Assembly: GCA_002352665.1 (NCBI GenBank)
Contig: DEIV01000036.1
Span: 1 to 17,538, forward strand
Reading direction: 5' to 3'
DNA length: 17,538 nucleotides
From: Flavobacteriaceae bacterium UBA2765
GTDB taxonomy: Bacteria; Bacteroidota; Bacteroidia; Flavobacteriales; Flavobacteriaceae
Both the position numbers and the translations under genes were made by a program. Shown piece by piece: positions 1 to 7,688 of the stretch. The notes under the pieces were generated by a model. That model saw only the letters and a program-made list of their open reading frames with translations. It was not told the origin of the DNA and did not search any database. Position 1 is the first letter of the stretch. Every line of letters begins with the position of its first letter.

Positions 1-1353
1 GGTAAAAGATTCCTGCAAATGCTCCACCGGTCTTTTAGCTGCTTCGCGTTGTTCTCGCTTAGACAGTTGTGCCAATTCACTAAACAATACCCGTTCAGAA
101 ATATCCATGATCTTAGCACATTCTTGTACGTAAATTTCACGTTGAATTTGATTGGGTATTTTTGAAATAGTAGCTACAATATCTCTTATCAATCCTGCCT
201 TTTTTACCGGATCATTTTCAACTTCATCCATCAATAACGACACTTTAAATCGGATAAAATCCTGTGCATTGTCATCTAAATAGGCTTGTAGGCTTTCAAG
301 GGAATTGCTTTTTGCAAAACTATCTGGATCTTCTCCATCAGGAAAAATAACCACCTTAACATTCATGCCCTGCTCTAAAATTAAATCTACACCACGAATG
401 GATGCTCTGATACCTGCGGCATCACCATCAAATAAAACAGTAATATTTGGGGTCAAGCGATTTATCAATCTAATTTGGTCTGCCGTTAATGCGGTACCTG
501 AAGAAGCCACAACATTTTCTATACCGGTTTGAGAAAATGAGATTACATCTGTATAACCCTCCACCAAATAGCAATTGTCTTTTTTGGCGATATGTTGTTT
601 GGCATGATAAATTCCATAAAGGACTTTACTTTTATGATAGATATCGCTTTCTGGTGAATTTAAGTATTTCGCGGCTTTTTTATCTGAAGTTAAAATTCTA
701 CCTCCAAAGCCCAATACCCTGCCTGACATACTATGTATGGGAAAAATAACCCTCCCTTTAAATCGGTCAAATTGTTTATCCTCTTTAACTATGGTGAGTC
801 CTGTGCGTTCTAAATATGTTAATTGATATGCTTTTTTTATAGCCGAATCTGTAAAAGCATGCCACTCATCTAAAGCATAACCCAATTCAAATTTTTCAAT
901 GGTTTCATCTGTAAACCCGCGTTCCTTGAAATAGCTTAAACCAATGGCTTTTCCTTTTTCTGAGTTTACCAATACATCATGAAAATAATTACGAGCAAAT
1001 TCAGAAACCAAATACATACTCTCACGTTCACTAGCCTGAATTTTTTGCTCATCAGACTGTTCTGTTTCTTCAATTTCTATATTGTATTTTTTTGCCAGAT
1101 AACGGATGGCCTCAGGATAGGTATAATGTTCGTGTTCCATTAAAAATGAAATGGCATTACCACCTTTACCTGAACTAAAATCTTTCCAGATTTGTTTTAC
1201 CGGAGACACCATAAAAGATGGTGATTTTTCATTAACAAAAGGACTTAATCCTTTAAAATTACTTCCTGCTTTTTTGAGTTGTACAAAATCACCAATAACC
1301 TCTTCAACACGAGCGGTTTCAAAAACTTTATCTATAGTGGTTCTGTTGATCAT
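1..1353 (-). CDS. dnaG: DNA primase DnaG, N-terminal 451 residues (3' end outside window)
   Basis: Synthesises RNA primers at the replication fork and works with the DnaB helicase. The frame is open from the ATG at 1353 to the left edge, so 451 residues are present; the C-terminal helicase-binding part is missing only because the window ends. In order: a CHC2-like N-terminal module (residues about 25-65, GLSPF...EKSPSF...SSGKGG), the RNA-polymerase-like basic core (FKGRVIFPIH, then GFGGR), and a TOPRIM domain with E265 in VEGYTDV and D309/D311 in DGDAAG. The four usual zinc ligands are replaced by S37, V40, D58 and S61, so this module probably binds no zinc. From memory the same substitutions occur in other flavobacterial DnaG. 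An in-frame TAA lies four codons upstream of the ATG, fixing the start. It is separated from clpX by a terminator, so it probably has its own promoter, which I could not identify. Confidence 0.95.
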   Translation of the reverse strand, partial: MINRTTIDKVFETARVEEVIGDFVQLKKAGSNFKGLSPFVNEKSPSFMVSPVKQIWKDFSSGKGGNAISFLMEHEHYTYPEAIRYLAKKYNIEIEETEQSDEQKIQASERESMYLVSEFARNYFHDVLVNSEKGKAIGLSYFKERGFTDETIEKFELGYALDEWHAFTDSAIKKAYQLTYLERTGLTIVKEDKQFDRFKGRVIFPIHSMSGRVLGFGGRILTSDKKAAKYLNSPESDIYHKSKVLYGIYHAKQHIAKKDNCYLVEGYTDVISFSQTGIENVVASSGTALTADQIRLINRLTPNITVLFDGDAAGIRASIRGVDLILEQGMNVKVVIFPDGEDPDSFAKSNSLESLQAYLDDNAQDFIRFKVSLLMDEVENDPVKKAGLIRDIVATISKIPNQIQREIYVQECAKIMDISERVLFSELAQLSKREQREAAKRPVEHLQESFT

Positions 1354-1387
1354 ATTAGTGCATTAGTTATAAATAAATACTAATGAC

Positions 1388-1418
1388 AAAAATGTCGCTA
1401 AATTTTCAGCGACATTTT
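1388..1418 (-). terminator. Intrinsic terminator downstream of clpX
   Basis: A perfect 11-base-pair stem (1389-1399 with 1408-1418) encloses an 8-base loop. Read on the minus strand it runs into a short T tract at 1392-1388. It lies about 50 bases past the clpX stop and before the dnaG start, so it most likely ends the clpP-clpX transcript. Confidence 0.8.
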
Positions 1419-1469
1419 CTAATTTATTTGAATATTTATCAAAATATATTTTATCAATTATCTATAAAA

Positions 1470-2708
1470 TTAAGACACTGCCTTTAACTTACTTAAAGTA
1501 GATTTTATCATTTTACTTTCAGCATATTTTTGAGTTACTCTTAATTTTTTTTCATTACCTCCTGGTAATTCAAACATAGCATCTGTTAAAATTGCTTCGC
1601 ATAAAGATCGTAGTCCACGTGCACCTAATTTATATTCAACCGCTTTTTCAACAATAAAATCTAACGCTTTTTCATCAATACTAAATTCAATATCATCCAT
1701 TTCAAATAGCTTATCATACTGCTTGATAATGGCATTCTTCGGCTCTGTTAAAATGGCTCTTAAAGTATCTGCATCAAGTGGGTTTAGATAAGTCAATACC
1801 GGTAAACGGCCAATAATTTCAGGAATCAATCCAAAATCTTTTAAGTCTTTAGGAACAATATATTGTAGCAAATTCTTTTCATCTACCCTTTCCTCATTTT
1901 TTGAGGCACTGTAACCAACAGCTTGCATATTCAAGCGTTTGCCTATTATTCTATCTACACCATCAAAAGCACCACCGGCAACAAATAAAATATTACGTGT
2001 ATTCACTTCAACAAATTTTTGATCTGGATGTTTTCTACCTCCTTTGGGTGGTACATTAACCACTGTGCCCTCTAATAATTTTAACAAAGCTTGTTGTACA
2101 CCTTCACCTGAAACATCTCTGGTAATTGAAGGATTATCACTTTTACGAGCTATTTTATCTATTTCATCAATAAAAACAATACCCTTTTCTGCTTTTTGAA
2201 CATTATAATCTGCCGCTTGTAATAAACGCGTTAATATAGTTTCAACATCTTCGCCCACATAGCCGGCCTCTGTCAATACTGTAGCATCTACAATGGCAAA
2301 AGGTACATTCAACATTTTGGCAATAGTTCTGGCCAATAAGGTTTTACCCGTACCTGTTTCACCTACCATCATGATATTGCTTTTTTCTATTTCAATATCA
2401 TCTTTTTTAGGTGCCGGTTGTAACAAACGTTTATAGTGGTTATATACTGCCACAGACAATACTTTTTTGGCCTGTTCTTGTCCGATAATATATTGATCTA
2501 AGAAACTTTTAATTTCTTGAGGTCTTTTTAGGATCAGTTCACCGGATAGGCCATTCGCTTCTGTTTCAGAAATTTCTTCTAATACCAAACCATGTGCCTG
2601 TTCAATACATCTATCACAAATATGAGCATCTAAACCAGCAATCAATAAATTGGTTTCTGATTTTTTACGTTTACAAAACGAACATTCTAATTCTTCTTTC
2701 TTTGCCAT
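1470..2708 (-). CDS. clpX: ATP-dependent Clp protease ATP-binding subunit ClpX
   Basis: Hexameric AAA+ unfoldase that recognises tagged substrates and feeds them into ClpP. At 412 residues it has normal length. The N-terminal zinc-binding domain has C9, C12, C31 and C34. Walker A is GETGTGKT (116-123), the pore loop GYVG is at 149-152, Walker B ends in D181-E182, the RKH pore-2 loop starts at 225, and the sensor-2 GARGLR is at 362-367. The ClpP-docking loop, IGF in E. coli, reads VGY at 264-266; this appears to be the Bacteroidota form. It lies 50 bases after clpP on the same strand with no terminator visible between, consistent with a clpPX operon, and is followed by a clear terminator. No truncation or frame problem is seen. 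Confidence 0.98.
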   Translation of the reverse strand: MAKKEELECSFCKRKKSETNLLIAGLDAHICDRCIEQAHGLVLEEISETEANGLSGELILKRPQEIKSFLDQYIIGQEQAKKVLSVAVYNHYKRLLQPAPKKDDIEIEKSNIMMVGETGTGKTLLARTIAKMLNVPFAIVDATVLTEAGYVGEDVETILTRLLQAADYNVQKAEKGIVFIDEIDKIARKSDNPSITRDVSGEGVQQALLKLLEGTVVNVPPKGGRKHPDQKFVEVNTRNILFVAGGAFDGVDRIIGKRLNMQAVGYSASKNEERVDEKNLLQYIVPKDLKDFGLIPEIIGRLPVLTYLNPLDADTLRAILTEPKNAIIKQYDKLFEMDDIEFSIDEKALDFIVEKAVEYKLGARGLRSLCEAILTDAMFELPGGNEKKLRVTQKYAESKMIKSTLSKLKAVS

Positions 2709-2758
2709 TATCTATTTCTGAAAAGGTGGAATACTAAAACTGTAATTTATTCTTTTTA

Positions 2759-3436
2759 TTATGAATTTCTACTCAAAACTTCATCAATCATACCATATTC
2801 TTTGGCTTCGATGGCCTTCATCCAATAATCTCTATCAGAATCATTATGTACTTTTTTCATAGTTTGACCAGAATGGCTAGCTATAATTTGATACAATTCA
2901 TCTTTTAATTTTAAGATTTCTCTAGCGGTAATTTCAATATCAGAAGCCTGACCTTGAGCACCTCCTAAAGGTTGATGGATCATGATACGAGAATGTGGTA
3001 AAGCAGAACGTTTTCCTTTTTTTCCTGCACACATCAAAACAGCAGCCATAGATGCCGCAATACCTGTACAAATAGTGGCAACATCTGGTTTAATGAATTG
3101 CATAGTATCATAAATACCTAGGCCAGCATATACACCTCCTCCTGGAGAATTTATATAAATTGAAATGTCTTTTGAAGCATCTGTGCTTTCTAAAAATAGC
3201 AATTGTGCCTGAATTACATTGGCCACATAATCGTCAATACCGGTTCCTAAAAAGATGATACGATCCATCATTAATCTCGAAAACACATCAAAAATGGCGA
3301 TATTCATTTTACGTTCTTCTATAATATTTGGTGTTAAGTTCATAGGATACATTGCACTGATCATTTTATCATAGTACATACTGTTAATCCCTTGATCTTT
3401 TATTGCGAATTTTTTAAACTCTTCTCCGTAGTTCAT
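2759..3436 (-). CDS. clpP: ATP-dependent Clp protease proteolytic subunit ClpP
   Basis: Serine protease that forms the double-heptamer degradation chamber used with ClpX. The 225 residues contain the full catalytic triad: S129 in GIAASMA, H154 in RIMIHQP and D203 in DSDRDYW. The spacings (25 and 74 residues) match those of E. coli ClpP. The oxyanion/substrate segment INSPGGGVYAG is at 95-105. Compared with E. coli there is an N-terminal extension of roughly 20-30 residues before the core, typical of a propeptide or of Bacteroidota ClpP. Its product probably assembles with the ClpX encoded just downstream. The 167-base gap to tig contains the tig terminator, so clpP should start its own transcript; a weak -7-like TATATTTA lies about 20-30 bases upstream of the start. 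Confidence 0.98.
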   Translation of the reverse strand: MNYGEEFKKFAIKDQGINSMYYDKMISAMYPMNLTPNIIEERKMNIAIFDVFSRLMMDRIIFLGTGIDDYVANVIQAQLLFLESTDASKDISIYINSPGGGVYAGLGIYDTMQFIKPDVATICTGIAASMAAVLMCAGKKGKRSALPHSRIMIHQPLGGAQGQASDIEITAREILKLKDELYQIIASHSGQTMKKVHNDSDRDYWMKAIEAKEYGMIDEVLSRNS

Positions 3437-3551
3437 TATTTGAATTTTATATATTAAGACGGTAAATATACTAACAAATTACTAATTAATTATTAGAATA
3501 CCGGAATTAGGTTTTAAGCAACTTTTTTTTATTTACCAAGTCTAAACTCAT

Positions 3552-3583
3552 AAAAAAACCGCCACAATAAATTGAGGCGGTTT
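3552..3583 (-). terminator. Strong intrinsic terminator downstream of tig
   Basis: The GC-rich stem AAACCGCC/GGCGGTTT (3556-3563 with 3576-3583, 12-base loop) is followed, on the minus strand, by a run of seven T. It begins about 20 bases past the tig stop codon. This is the clearest terminator in the window. Confidence 0.92.
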
Positions 3584-3603
3584 CAAATTCGTTTTATGAT
3601 GTC

Positions 3604-4926
3604 TTACTTGTAAACCTCTTTTACAAAATCATCAAAAGAAACTTCTTTTACTTTTAACTTAACATTCTCTTTAAAGAAGTTCAGTAATTTTTGACTCATT
3701 AATTGTTCAGACAAACGTTTTGCTTCCTCTTGATTACTTAAAATCCTACCTGCAATTTCATTCAATTCTTTTTCTTCAGGATTTGTATTGCCATATTGGG
3801 CCATTTGACTCTTTATAAAGCCTTTAGCAAACTCTTGTAATTCTTCATAAGTAACTTGTAAATTATTCTCCTTACTAATTTTACCTTCAATTAATTGATA
3901 ACGCAATCCTTTTTCAGACCTGCTATATTCTTCAGCAGCTTCTTGTGCTGTCAATTCTTTTTCACCAGCTACCGCAATCCATTTTTGTAAAAACGCTGCG
4001 GGCAAATCAAATTTAGTATTTTCAATTAAACTCTCTGTAACTGCATTTAACAATTGCTGATCTGACTGTTGTTCGAATTGTTTTTCAGCATCTTCCTTTA
4101 AACGTTTTTTAAATTCTTTTTCTTCTTTTACAATTCCTTCTCCAAACAATTTATCAAATAACTCCTGATTTAGTTCTGTAGGCTCTGTTACAGAAATTTC
4201 TTCTATAGTAAATTTCACTTCTACATTTAATCCATGAGCATCATCATGAGAAACTCCTAAGTGATTTTGTAACAAATGGTCATCTGTAAAAAGTCCTTTG
4301 GTTTTTAATACAATTTCATCACCAACCTTAGCTCCAATAAATTTCTTTGCATTGGTTTTACCTTTAATTTTATCTAGTTTAAAAGTTGATTTCTTCTCAA
4401 TCTCTTTCTCTTCATTTAAAAAAGTACCGGTAACATTTGAGTTTTCAGCTATTTCATTTTGAGAAATTATTTTTCCGTATTGCTCTCTTATATTTAGAAT
4501 TTGATCATCTATCATTTTCTCATCTGCAACAATTTTATACTGTAAAATTGCTTTTTTTGGTTGCAGATTTACCTCAAATTCAGGTGCTAGACCCACTTCA
4601 AATTCAAAAGAAAATTGATCGGCATCCCAAGAAAAATCATCTTGTGTTTTTGGTAACGGATTCCCTAAAATATCTAATTTTTCTTCTACTAAAAATTTAC
4701 TCAATGATTCCTGTAACAGTTTATTAACTTCATCTATCAGTACTGGCTTTTCATATTGCTTTTTTACCAAACTCATTGGCACATGCCCTTTTCTGAATCC
4801 TGGTATATTGGCTTTTTTACGATAATCTTGTAATATTTCTGTTACCTTACTTTGATAATCTTCTTCAGTAATGTTAATTTTTACTACAGCATTTAGAGTA
4901 TCGATATTTTCTTTAGTAATATTCAT
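3604..4926 (-). CDS. tig: Trigger factor, ribosome-associated chaperone
   Basis: Binds at the ribosomal exit tunnel and shields nascent chains. The 440 residues match the family length. The ribosome-docking signature GFRKGHVP is at residues 43-50, identical in position to E. coli GFRxGKxP. The middle segment (about 150-245), which is the FKBP-type prolyl isomerase domain in E. coli, is divergent: the usual aromatic active-site pattern and PGFEDG loop are not visible, so it probably keeps the fold without isomerase activity. The C-terminal helical arms (about 250-440) are Lys/Glu-rich and contain long amphipathic helices. It is monocistronic: its own terminator follows, and a divergent promoter region shared with aroA precedes it. 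Identification rests on the N-terminal motif, overall layout and neighbourhood with clpPX, a common arrangement. Confidence 0.95.
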   Translation of the reverse strand: MNITKENIDTLNAVVKINITEEDYQSKVTEILQDYRKKANIPGFRKGHVPMSLVKKQYEKPVLIDEVNKLLQESLSKFLVEEKLDILGNPLPKTQDDFSWDADQFSFEFEVGLAPEFEVNLQPKKAILQYKIVADEKMIDDQILNIREQYGKIISQNEIAENSNVTGTFLNEEKEIEKKSTFKLDKIKGKTNAKKFIGAKVGDEIVLKTKGLFTDDHLLQNHLGVSHDDAHGLNVEVKFTIEEISVTEPTELNQELFDKLFGEGIVKEEKEFKKRLKEDAEKQFEQQSDQQLLNAVTESLIENTKFDLPAAFLQKWIAVAGEKELTAQEAAEEYSRSEKGLRYQLIEGKISKENNLQVTYEELQEFAKGFIKSQMAQYGNTNPEEKELNEIAGRILSNQEEAKRLSEQLMSQKLLNFFKENVKLKVKEVSFDDFVKEVYK

Positions 4927-4974
4927 TTCTATTTCTTTTCTTTAATTAAAATCAAGCTTAGGCTTTTGCGGGTG

Positions 4975-4982
4975 CAAAATTA
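4975..4982 (-). promoter_or_regulatory. Candidate -7 element for tig
   Basis: Read on the minus strand this is TAATTTTG, an exact match to the Bacteroidota TAnnTTTG element, 49 bases upstream of the tig start codon. No convincing TTG -33 element sits 18-20 bases further upstream, so only half of the promoter is supported. Confidence 0.5.
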
Positions 4983-5058
4983 AGAAAAATTTCTTTAATT
5001 ACTTGTCCTAAGCGATTTTGTTTTATCATTTTTAAGCCTCATAAAAATTCCAATATAA

Positions 5059-5089
5059 TTTGGTTACTTTTTCTAGTGTATTACCTTTG
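5059..5089 (+). promoter_or_regulatory. Bacteroidota-type promoter of aroA
   Basis: TTTG at 5059-5062 and TACCTTTG at 5082-5089 are separated by 19 bases, an exact fit to the Bacteroidota primary-sigma consensus. The transcript should start near 5095, giving an aroA leader of roughly 88 bases. Confidence 0.75.
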
Positions 5090-5090
5090 T

Positions 5091-5110
5091 AGCTTTTCAA
5101 AACAAAAGCT
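5091..5110 (+). other. Hairpin at the 5' end of the aroA leader
   Basis: AGCTTTT (5091-5097) and AAAAGCT (5104-5110) form a perfect 7-base-pair inverted repeat with a 6-base loop. It overlaps the predicted transcription start, so it could be a 5' stabilising stem or an operator. There is no T tract, so it is not a terminator. Confidence 0.45.
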
Positions 5111-5182
5111 TACAGAAAAATAAGGTCTCCTTGAACAATGTTTTAGTTTAACCAGAGTTGACCATAAAAATTAAACTATTGC

Positions 5183-6394
5183 ATGGATTTATTTTTAGAT
5201 TATACACATAAACAATTTGTTAGTTCAACAATTAAAGTTTCGGGTTCAAAGAGCGAATCGAATAGATTGTTGATCTTACAACAATTTTATCCTAATTTAA
5301 GATTAAAGAATGTGTCTGACTCAGATGATTCTGTCCATTTAACCCATGCTTTAAAATCAACTCAAAAGATTGTTGATATTGGCCATGCCGGAACTGCCAT
5401 GCGTTTTTTAACTGCCTATTTTGCTGTAAAAGAAGGTAGAAATACTGTCTTAACAGGTTCTGAACGTATGCAAAACCGACCGATAAAAGTTTTGGTTGAT
5501 GCTTTACGAATGTTGGGTGCTGATATTGCTTATCAAGATAAAGAAGGTTATCCACCTCTTGAAATTAAAGGAAAAAAAATTGACCAACAAAAGGTTAGTA
5601 TACAAGGCAATGTAAGCAGTCAGTATATTTCTGCATTGGTATTGATAGCTCCTAGTTTAGAAAAAGGATTGCAAATCAAATTACTTGAAGAAACAACTTC
5701 GAAGCCATATTTAGAAATGACCTTAGATTTGTTATATCAATTGGGAATTGAAACTTCTTGGAAAGAAAATGTCATTACCATTTTACCTCAACCGTCTATA
5801 GGTGATAAAACAATTACGGTAGAATCAGATTGGAGTTCGGCTTCATATTTTTATAGTTTGGTTGCCTTAAGTGAAGTAGGAACAACCTTAACATTAACTT
5901 CTTATAAAAAGGTGAGTTTACAGGGTGATAGTTGTTTGGCATCTATATATAAAAAGTTTGGTGTAGAAACTCATTTTGAAGATAATTCAATACTATTAAC
6001 TAAAACTACCCAAAACGCAAAACGCAATACTTTAAACCTGAAAAATGCTCCAGATATCGCACAAACAATAGTAGTTACTTGTTATGGCTTAGGTATTGCC
6101 TGTGACCTTACCGGATTGCACACCTTAAAAATTAAGGAAACCGACAGGCTAGTTGCTTTACAAAATGAATTGCAAAAATTTGGAGCTGAAATTGAAATTA
6201 CTGATAATAGTTTGCATTTAAAACCTTCAGAAATACTACATAAAAACTGTAAGGTAAAAACCTATAACGACCACCGTATGGCTATGGCATTTGCACCCTT
6301 AGCTTTAAAAGTTCCTTTTACCATTGAAGATGCAGATGTGGTTACAAAATCTTATATTCGGTTTTGGGAGGATTTGGATAGTTTATTTAAATAA
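5183..6394 (+). CDS. aroA: 3-phosphoshikimate 1-carboxyvinyltransferase (EPSP synthase)
   Basis: Sixth step of the shikimate pathway: transfers enolpyruvyl from PEP to shikimate 3-phosphate for aromatic amino acid synthesis; cytoplasmic. The 403 residues have the two-domain layout. Visible motifs: GSKSESNR with K23 near the N-terminus, GHAGTAMRF (67-75), RMQNRPI (95-101), SSQYISAL (145-152), SDWSSASY (215-222), D291 in NAPDIAQT, E319 in KETDRL and the C-terminal YNDHRMAMAFA. D291 and E319 correspond to the catalytic acid/base residues D313 and E341 of E. coli. The NAGTAMRP motif of the E. coli enzyme is HAGTAMRF here, changing the residues next to the conserved Gly. It is slightly shorter than the E. 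coli protein (427). It has no Shine-Dalgarno sequence, has its own promoter, and converges with the fic gene. Confidence 0.97.
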   Translation: MDLFLDYTHKQFVSSTIKVSGSKSESNRLLILQQFYPNLRLKNVSDSDDSVHLTHALKSTQKIVDIGHAGTAMRFLTAYFAVKEGRNTVLTGSERMQNRPIKVLVDALRMLGADIAYQDKEGYPPLEIKGKKIDQQKVSIQGNVSSQYISALVLIAPSLEKGLQIKLLEETTSKPYLEMTLDLLYQLGIETSWKENVITILPQPSIGDKTITVESDWSSASYFYSLVALSEVGTTLTLTSYKKVSLQGDSCLASIYKKFGVETHFEDNSILLTKTTQNAKRNTLNLKNAPDIAQTIVVTCYGLGIACDLTGLHTLKIKETDRLVALQNELQKFGAEIEITDNSLHLKPSEILHKNCKVKTYNDHRMAMAFAPLALKVPFTIEDADVVTKSYIRFWEDLDSLFK

Positions 6395-6405
6395 AATAAA
6401 CGAGA

Positions 6406-6467
6406 TGGGAATTGCCTGACAGCGAATCCCAATAGCTATCGGGACGTCATGTTGAGAAAAATCAGGC
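6406..6467. repeat. REP-like nested inverted repeat between aroA and fic
   Basis: The outer arms GCCTGA (6414-6419) and TCAGGC (6462-6467) are perfect complements. They enclose CCCAATAGCTATCGGG (6428-6443), a near-perfect palindrome, and TGGGA/TCCCA arms lie at 6406-6410 and near 6427-6431. The CCCGATAGCTATCGGG-type core is, from memory, a common dispersed intergenic repeat in flavobacteria. It sits between convergent genes and could also slow transcription from both sides. Confidence 0.6.
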
Positions 6468-6511
6468 ACATACGTTTTTATTTTAAAAATAAGTTTTTAC
6501 TGCAAAATCAA
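6432..6511. repeat. Direct repeat copy 1, overlapping the 3' end of fic
   Basis: Matches 7689-7768 at a constant offset of 1257 bases. The inner 44 bases (6468-6511) differ at a single position; the outer 36 bases are more diverged but in register, starting with ATAGCTATCGGGA against ATAGTTATCGGAA. The conserved part includes the last codons and stop of the fic gene. Confidence 0.85.
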
Positions 6512-7523
6512 ATTGATTTATAAATATCTCCTTGAAATTTGAAATATTATTTTGTTCATAAAAAAGTAACATTGCTTTCTTATATTCTATAGCATCAACA
6601 GTTCTAAACGACAATGGACAAAAGCCTTCATTCATTAAGATTGCATTGCTAACAATTCTAGACGTTCTTTTATTACCGTCCATAAATGGCTGAATATAAG
6701 AAATCAATACCAATGCTAACAAAGCTTTTTCAAATACGCTTGTCTTGCTGTTTATCACATCGCAAGTACTTCTTAAAGCTTCAGATATTTGAAATTTATT
6801 ATCAAGTGGGCGATAATTTGTTCCAGATATACCTACACGCCGTTGTCTTAGATTTCGTTCAACTGCAAGTTCTTTTATCAAAATACTATGAATATCTTCA
6901 ATTTTTGAAACGGACAATGGGTTCAAATAATTTGTATTTACTATTATAAAATCTAAAGCATCTTTATGATTCAGAAGCATAATCGCTTCTTCTTTTGTTT
7001 TTCCTGATGCTGTTTCTTTTTCTTTCAACAATCTTTCAGTTTCCAATAGCGAATAGGTATTCCCTTCAATTTGAGATGATTTCCAACTTAAATCAATTGC
7101 AAGTCTTTCCAATTCGTTTCTATATTCATTCTCAGAGATTTTAGCAATGTTAGAAGTGTATATATTTTGTAATGCTATTAGTTTCTCTAACTCACTTTTT
7201 GTAAATACACTATGATTACTTAAGACCTCCGTAATAATCTTAAAATTGAAATTTTCTTTTATCTCTCTTTCATCAATCTCCATTTTATAATACCCGGCTA
7301 AGTCTATTGGTCGAATCAATTCGTAAACAGGTGAGACTACATATTTTGTTGCCTTACCTTTTCCTTCAGTTTTTATGTAATTTTCAGAAACTAGCTTAAC
7401 TAAGGCTCGTTTTAAAGTAGCATAGCTTATATTGGTAGAGATATTATCAAATACCTCCTTAGAAGAACATGCTCTTCGTTTATGTATAAAATCAATTATT
7501 TCTGATTCTCGTTGTGTCAGCAT
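6483..7523 (-). CDS. Winged-helix/Fic-domain protein with Gln in place of the catalytic His
   Basis: Fic proteins usually transfer AMP or another phosphate-containing group to target hydroxyls; several of this architecture also regulate their own gene. The 346 residues comprise an N-terminal winged-helix domain (about 1-65, RESEIIDFI then YATLKRALVKLVSENYI), a linker helix region, a class-II-type inhibitory motif SSQIEGN (149-155, fits [S/T]xxxE[G/N]), a GTNYRP flap (234-239) and the Fic motif at 278-289, QPFMDGNKRTSR. The canonical motif starts with His; here it is Q278, so AMP transfer by the usual mechanism is doubtful. The rest of the motif, including the phosphate-binding DGNKR and terminal Arg, is intact. 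The gene stands alone, converges with aroA and is bounded by direct repeats. Likely role: DNA-binding regulator or modified-activity Fic enzyme, perhaps toxin-like; function not established. Confidence 0.85.
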   Translation of the reverse strand: MLTQRESEIIDFIHKRRACSSKEVFDNISTNISYATLKRALVKLVSENYIKTEGKGKATKYVVSPVYELIRPIDLAGYYKMEIDEREIKENFNFKIITEVLSNHSVFTKSELEKLIALQNIYTSNIAKISENEYRNELERLAIDLSWKSSQIEGNTYSLLETERLLKEKETASGKTKEEAIMLLNHKDALDFIIVNTNYLNPLSVSKIEDIHSILIKELAVERNLRQRRVGISGTNYRPLDNKFQISEALRSTCDVINSKTSVFEKALLALVLISYIQPFMDGNKRTSRIVSNAILMNEGFCPLSFRTVDAIEYKKAMLLFYEQNNISNFKEIFINQFDFAVKTYF

Positions 7524-7534
7524 TTCAAATCTTT

Positions 7535-7607
7535 TAGCTCACTAAGTTAGTATTTCTAGCTCATTTGTCCTATTTTTTGAGCTGTAACTATTCGCATAGA
7601 TGAGCTA
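7535..7607. promoter_or_regulatory. Four-site operator array upstream of fic
   Basis: TAGCTCA occurs at 7535-7541 and 7557-7563, and its complement TGAGCTG/TGAGCTA at 7578-7584 and 7601-7607. Site starts are 22, 21 and 23 bases apart, about two helical turns, which would place all sites on one DNA face; the array is symmetric about its centre. It begins 12 bases upstream of the fic start codon, where a winged-helix autoregulator would bind. I found no convincing -7/-33 pair on the minus strand here. Confidence 0.6.
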
Positions 7608-7688
7608 CATATATTCAACCTTCATTACCCTATACATAAATTTTCAATAGATCTAACGTGAATCTCCTTGTGACATGACTCAATTCTG

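Noticed and set aside
305..1366. Plus-strand frames opposite dnaG
   Set aside because: They are shadows of the minus-strand dnaG frame, which has full primase motifs.
6686..6949. Plus-strand frame inside fic
   Set aside because: It is antisense to the conserved Fic core and has no protein-like features.
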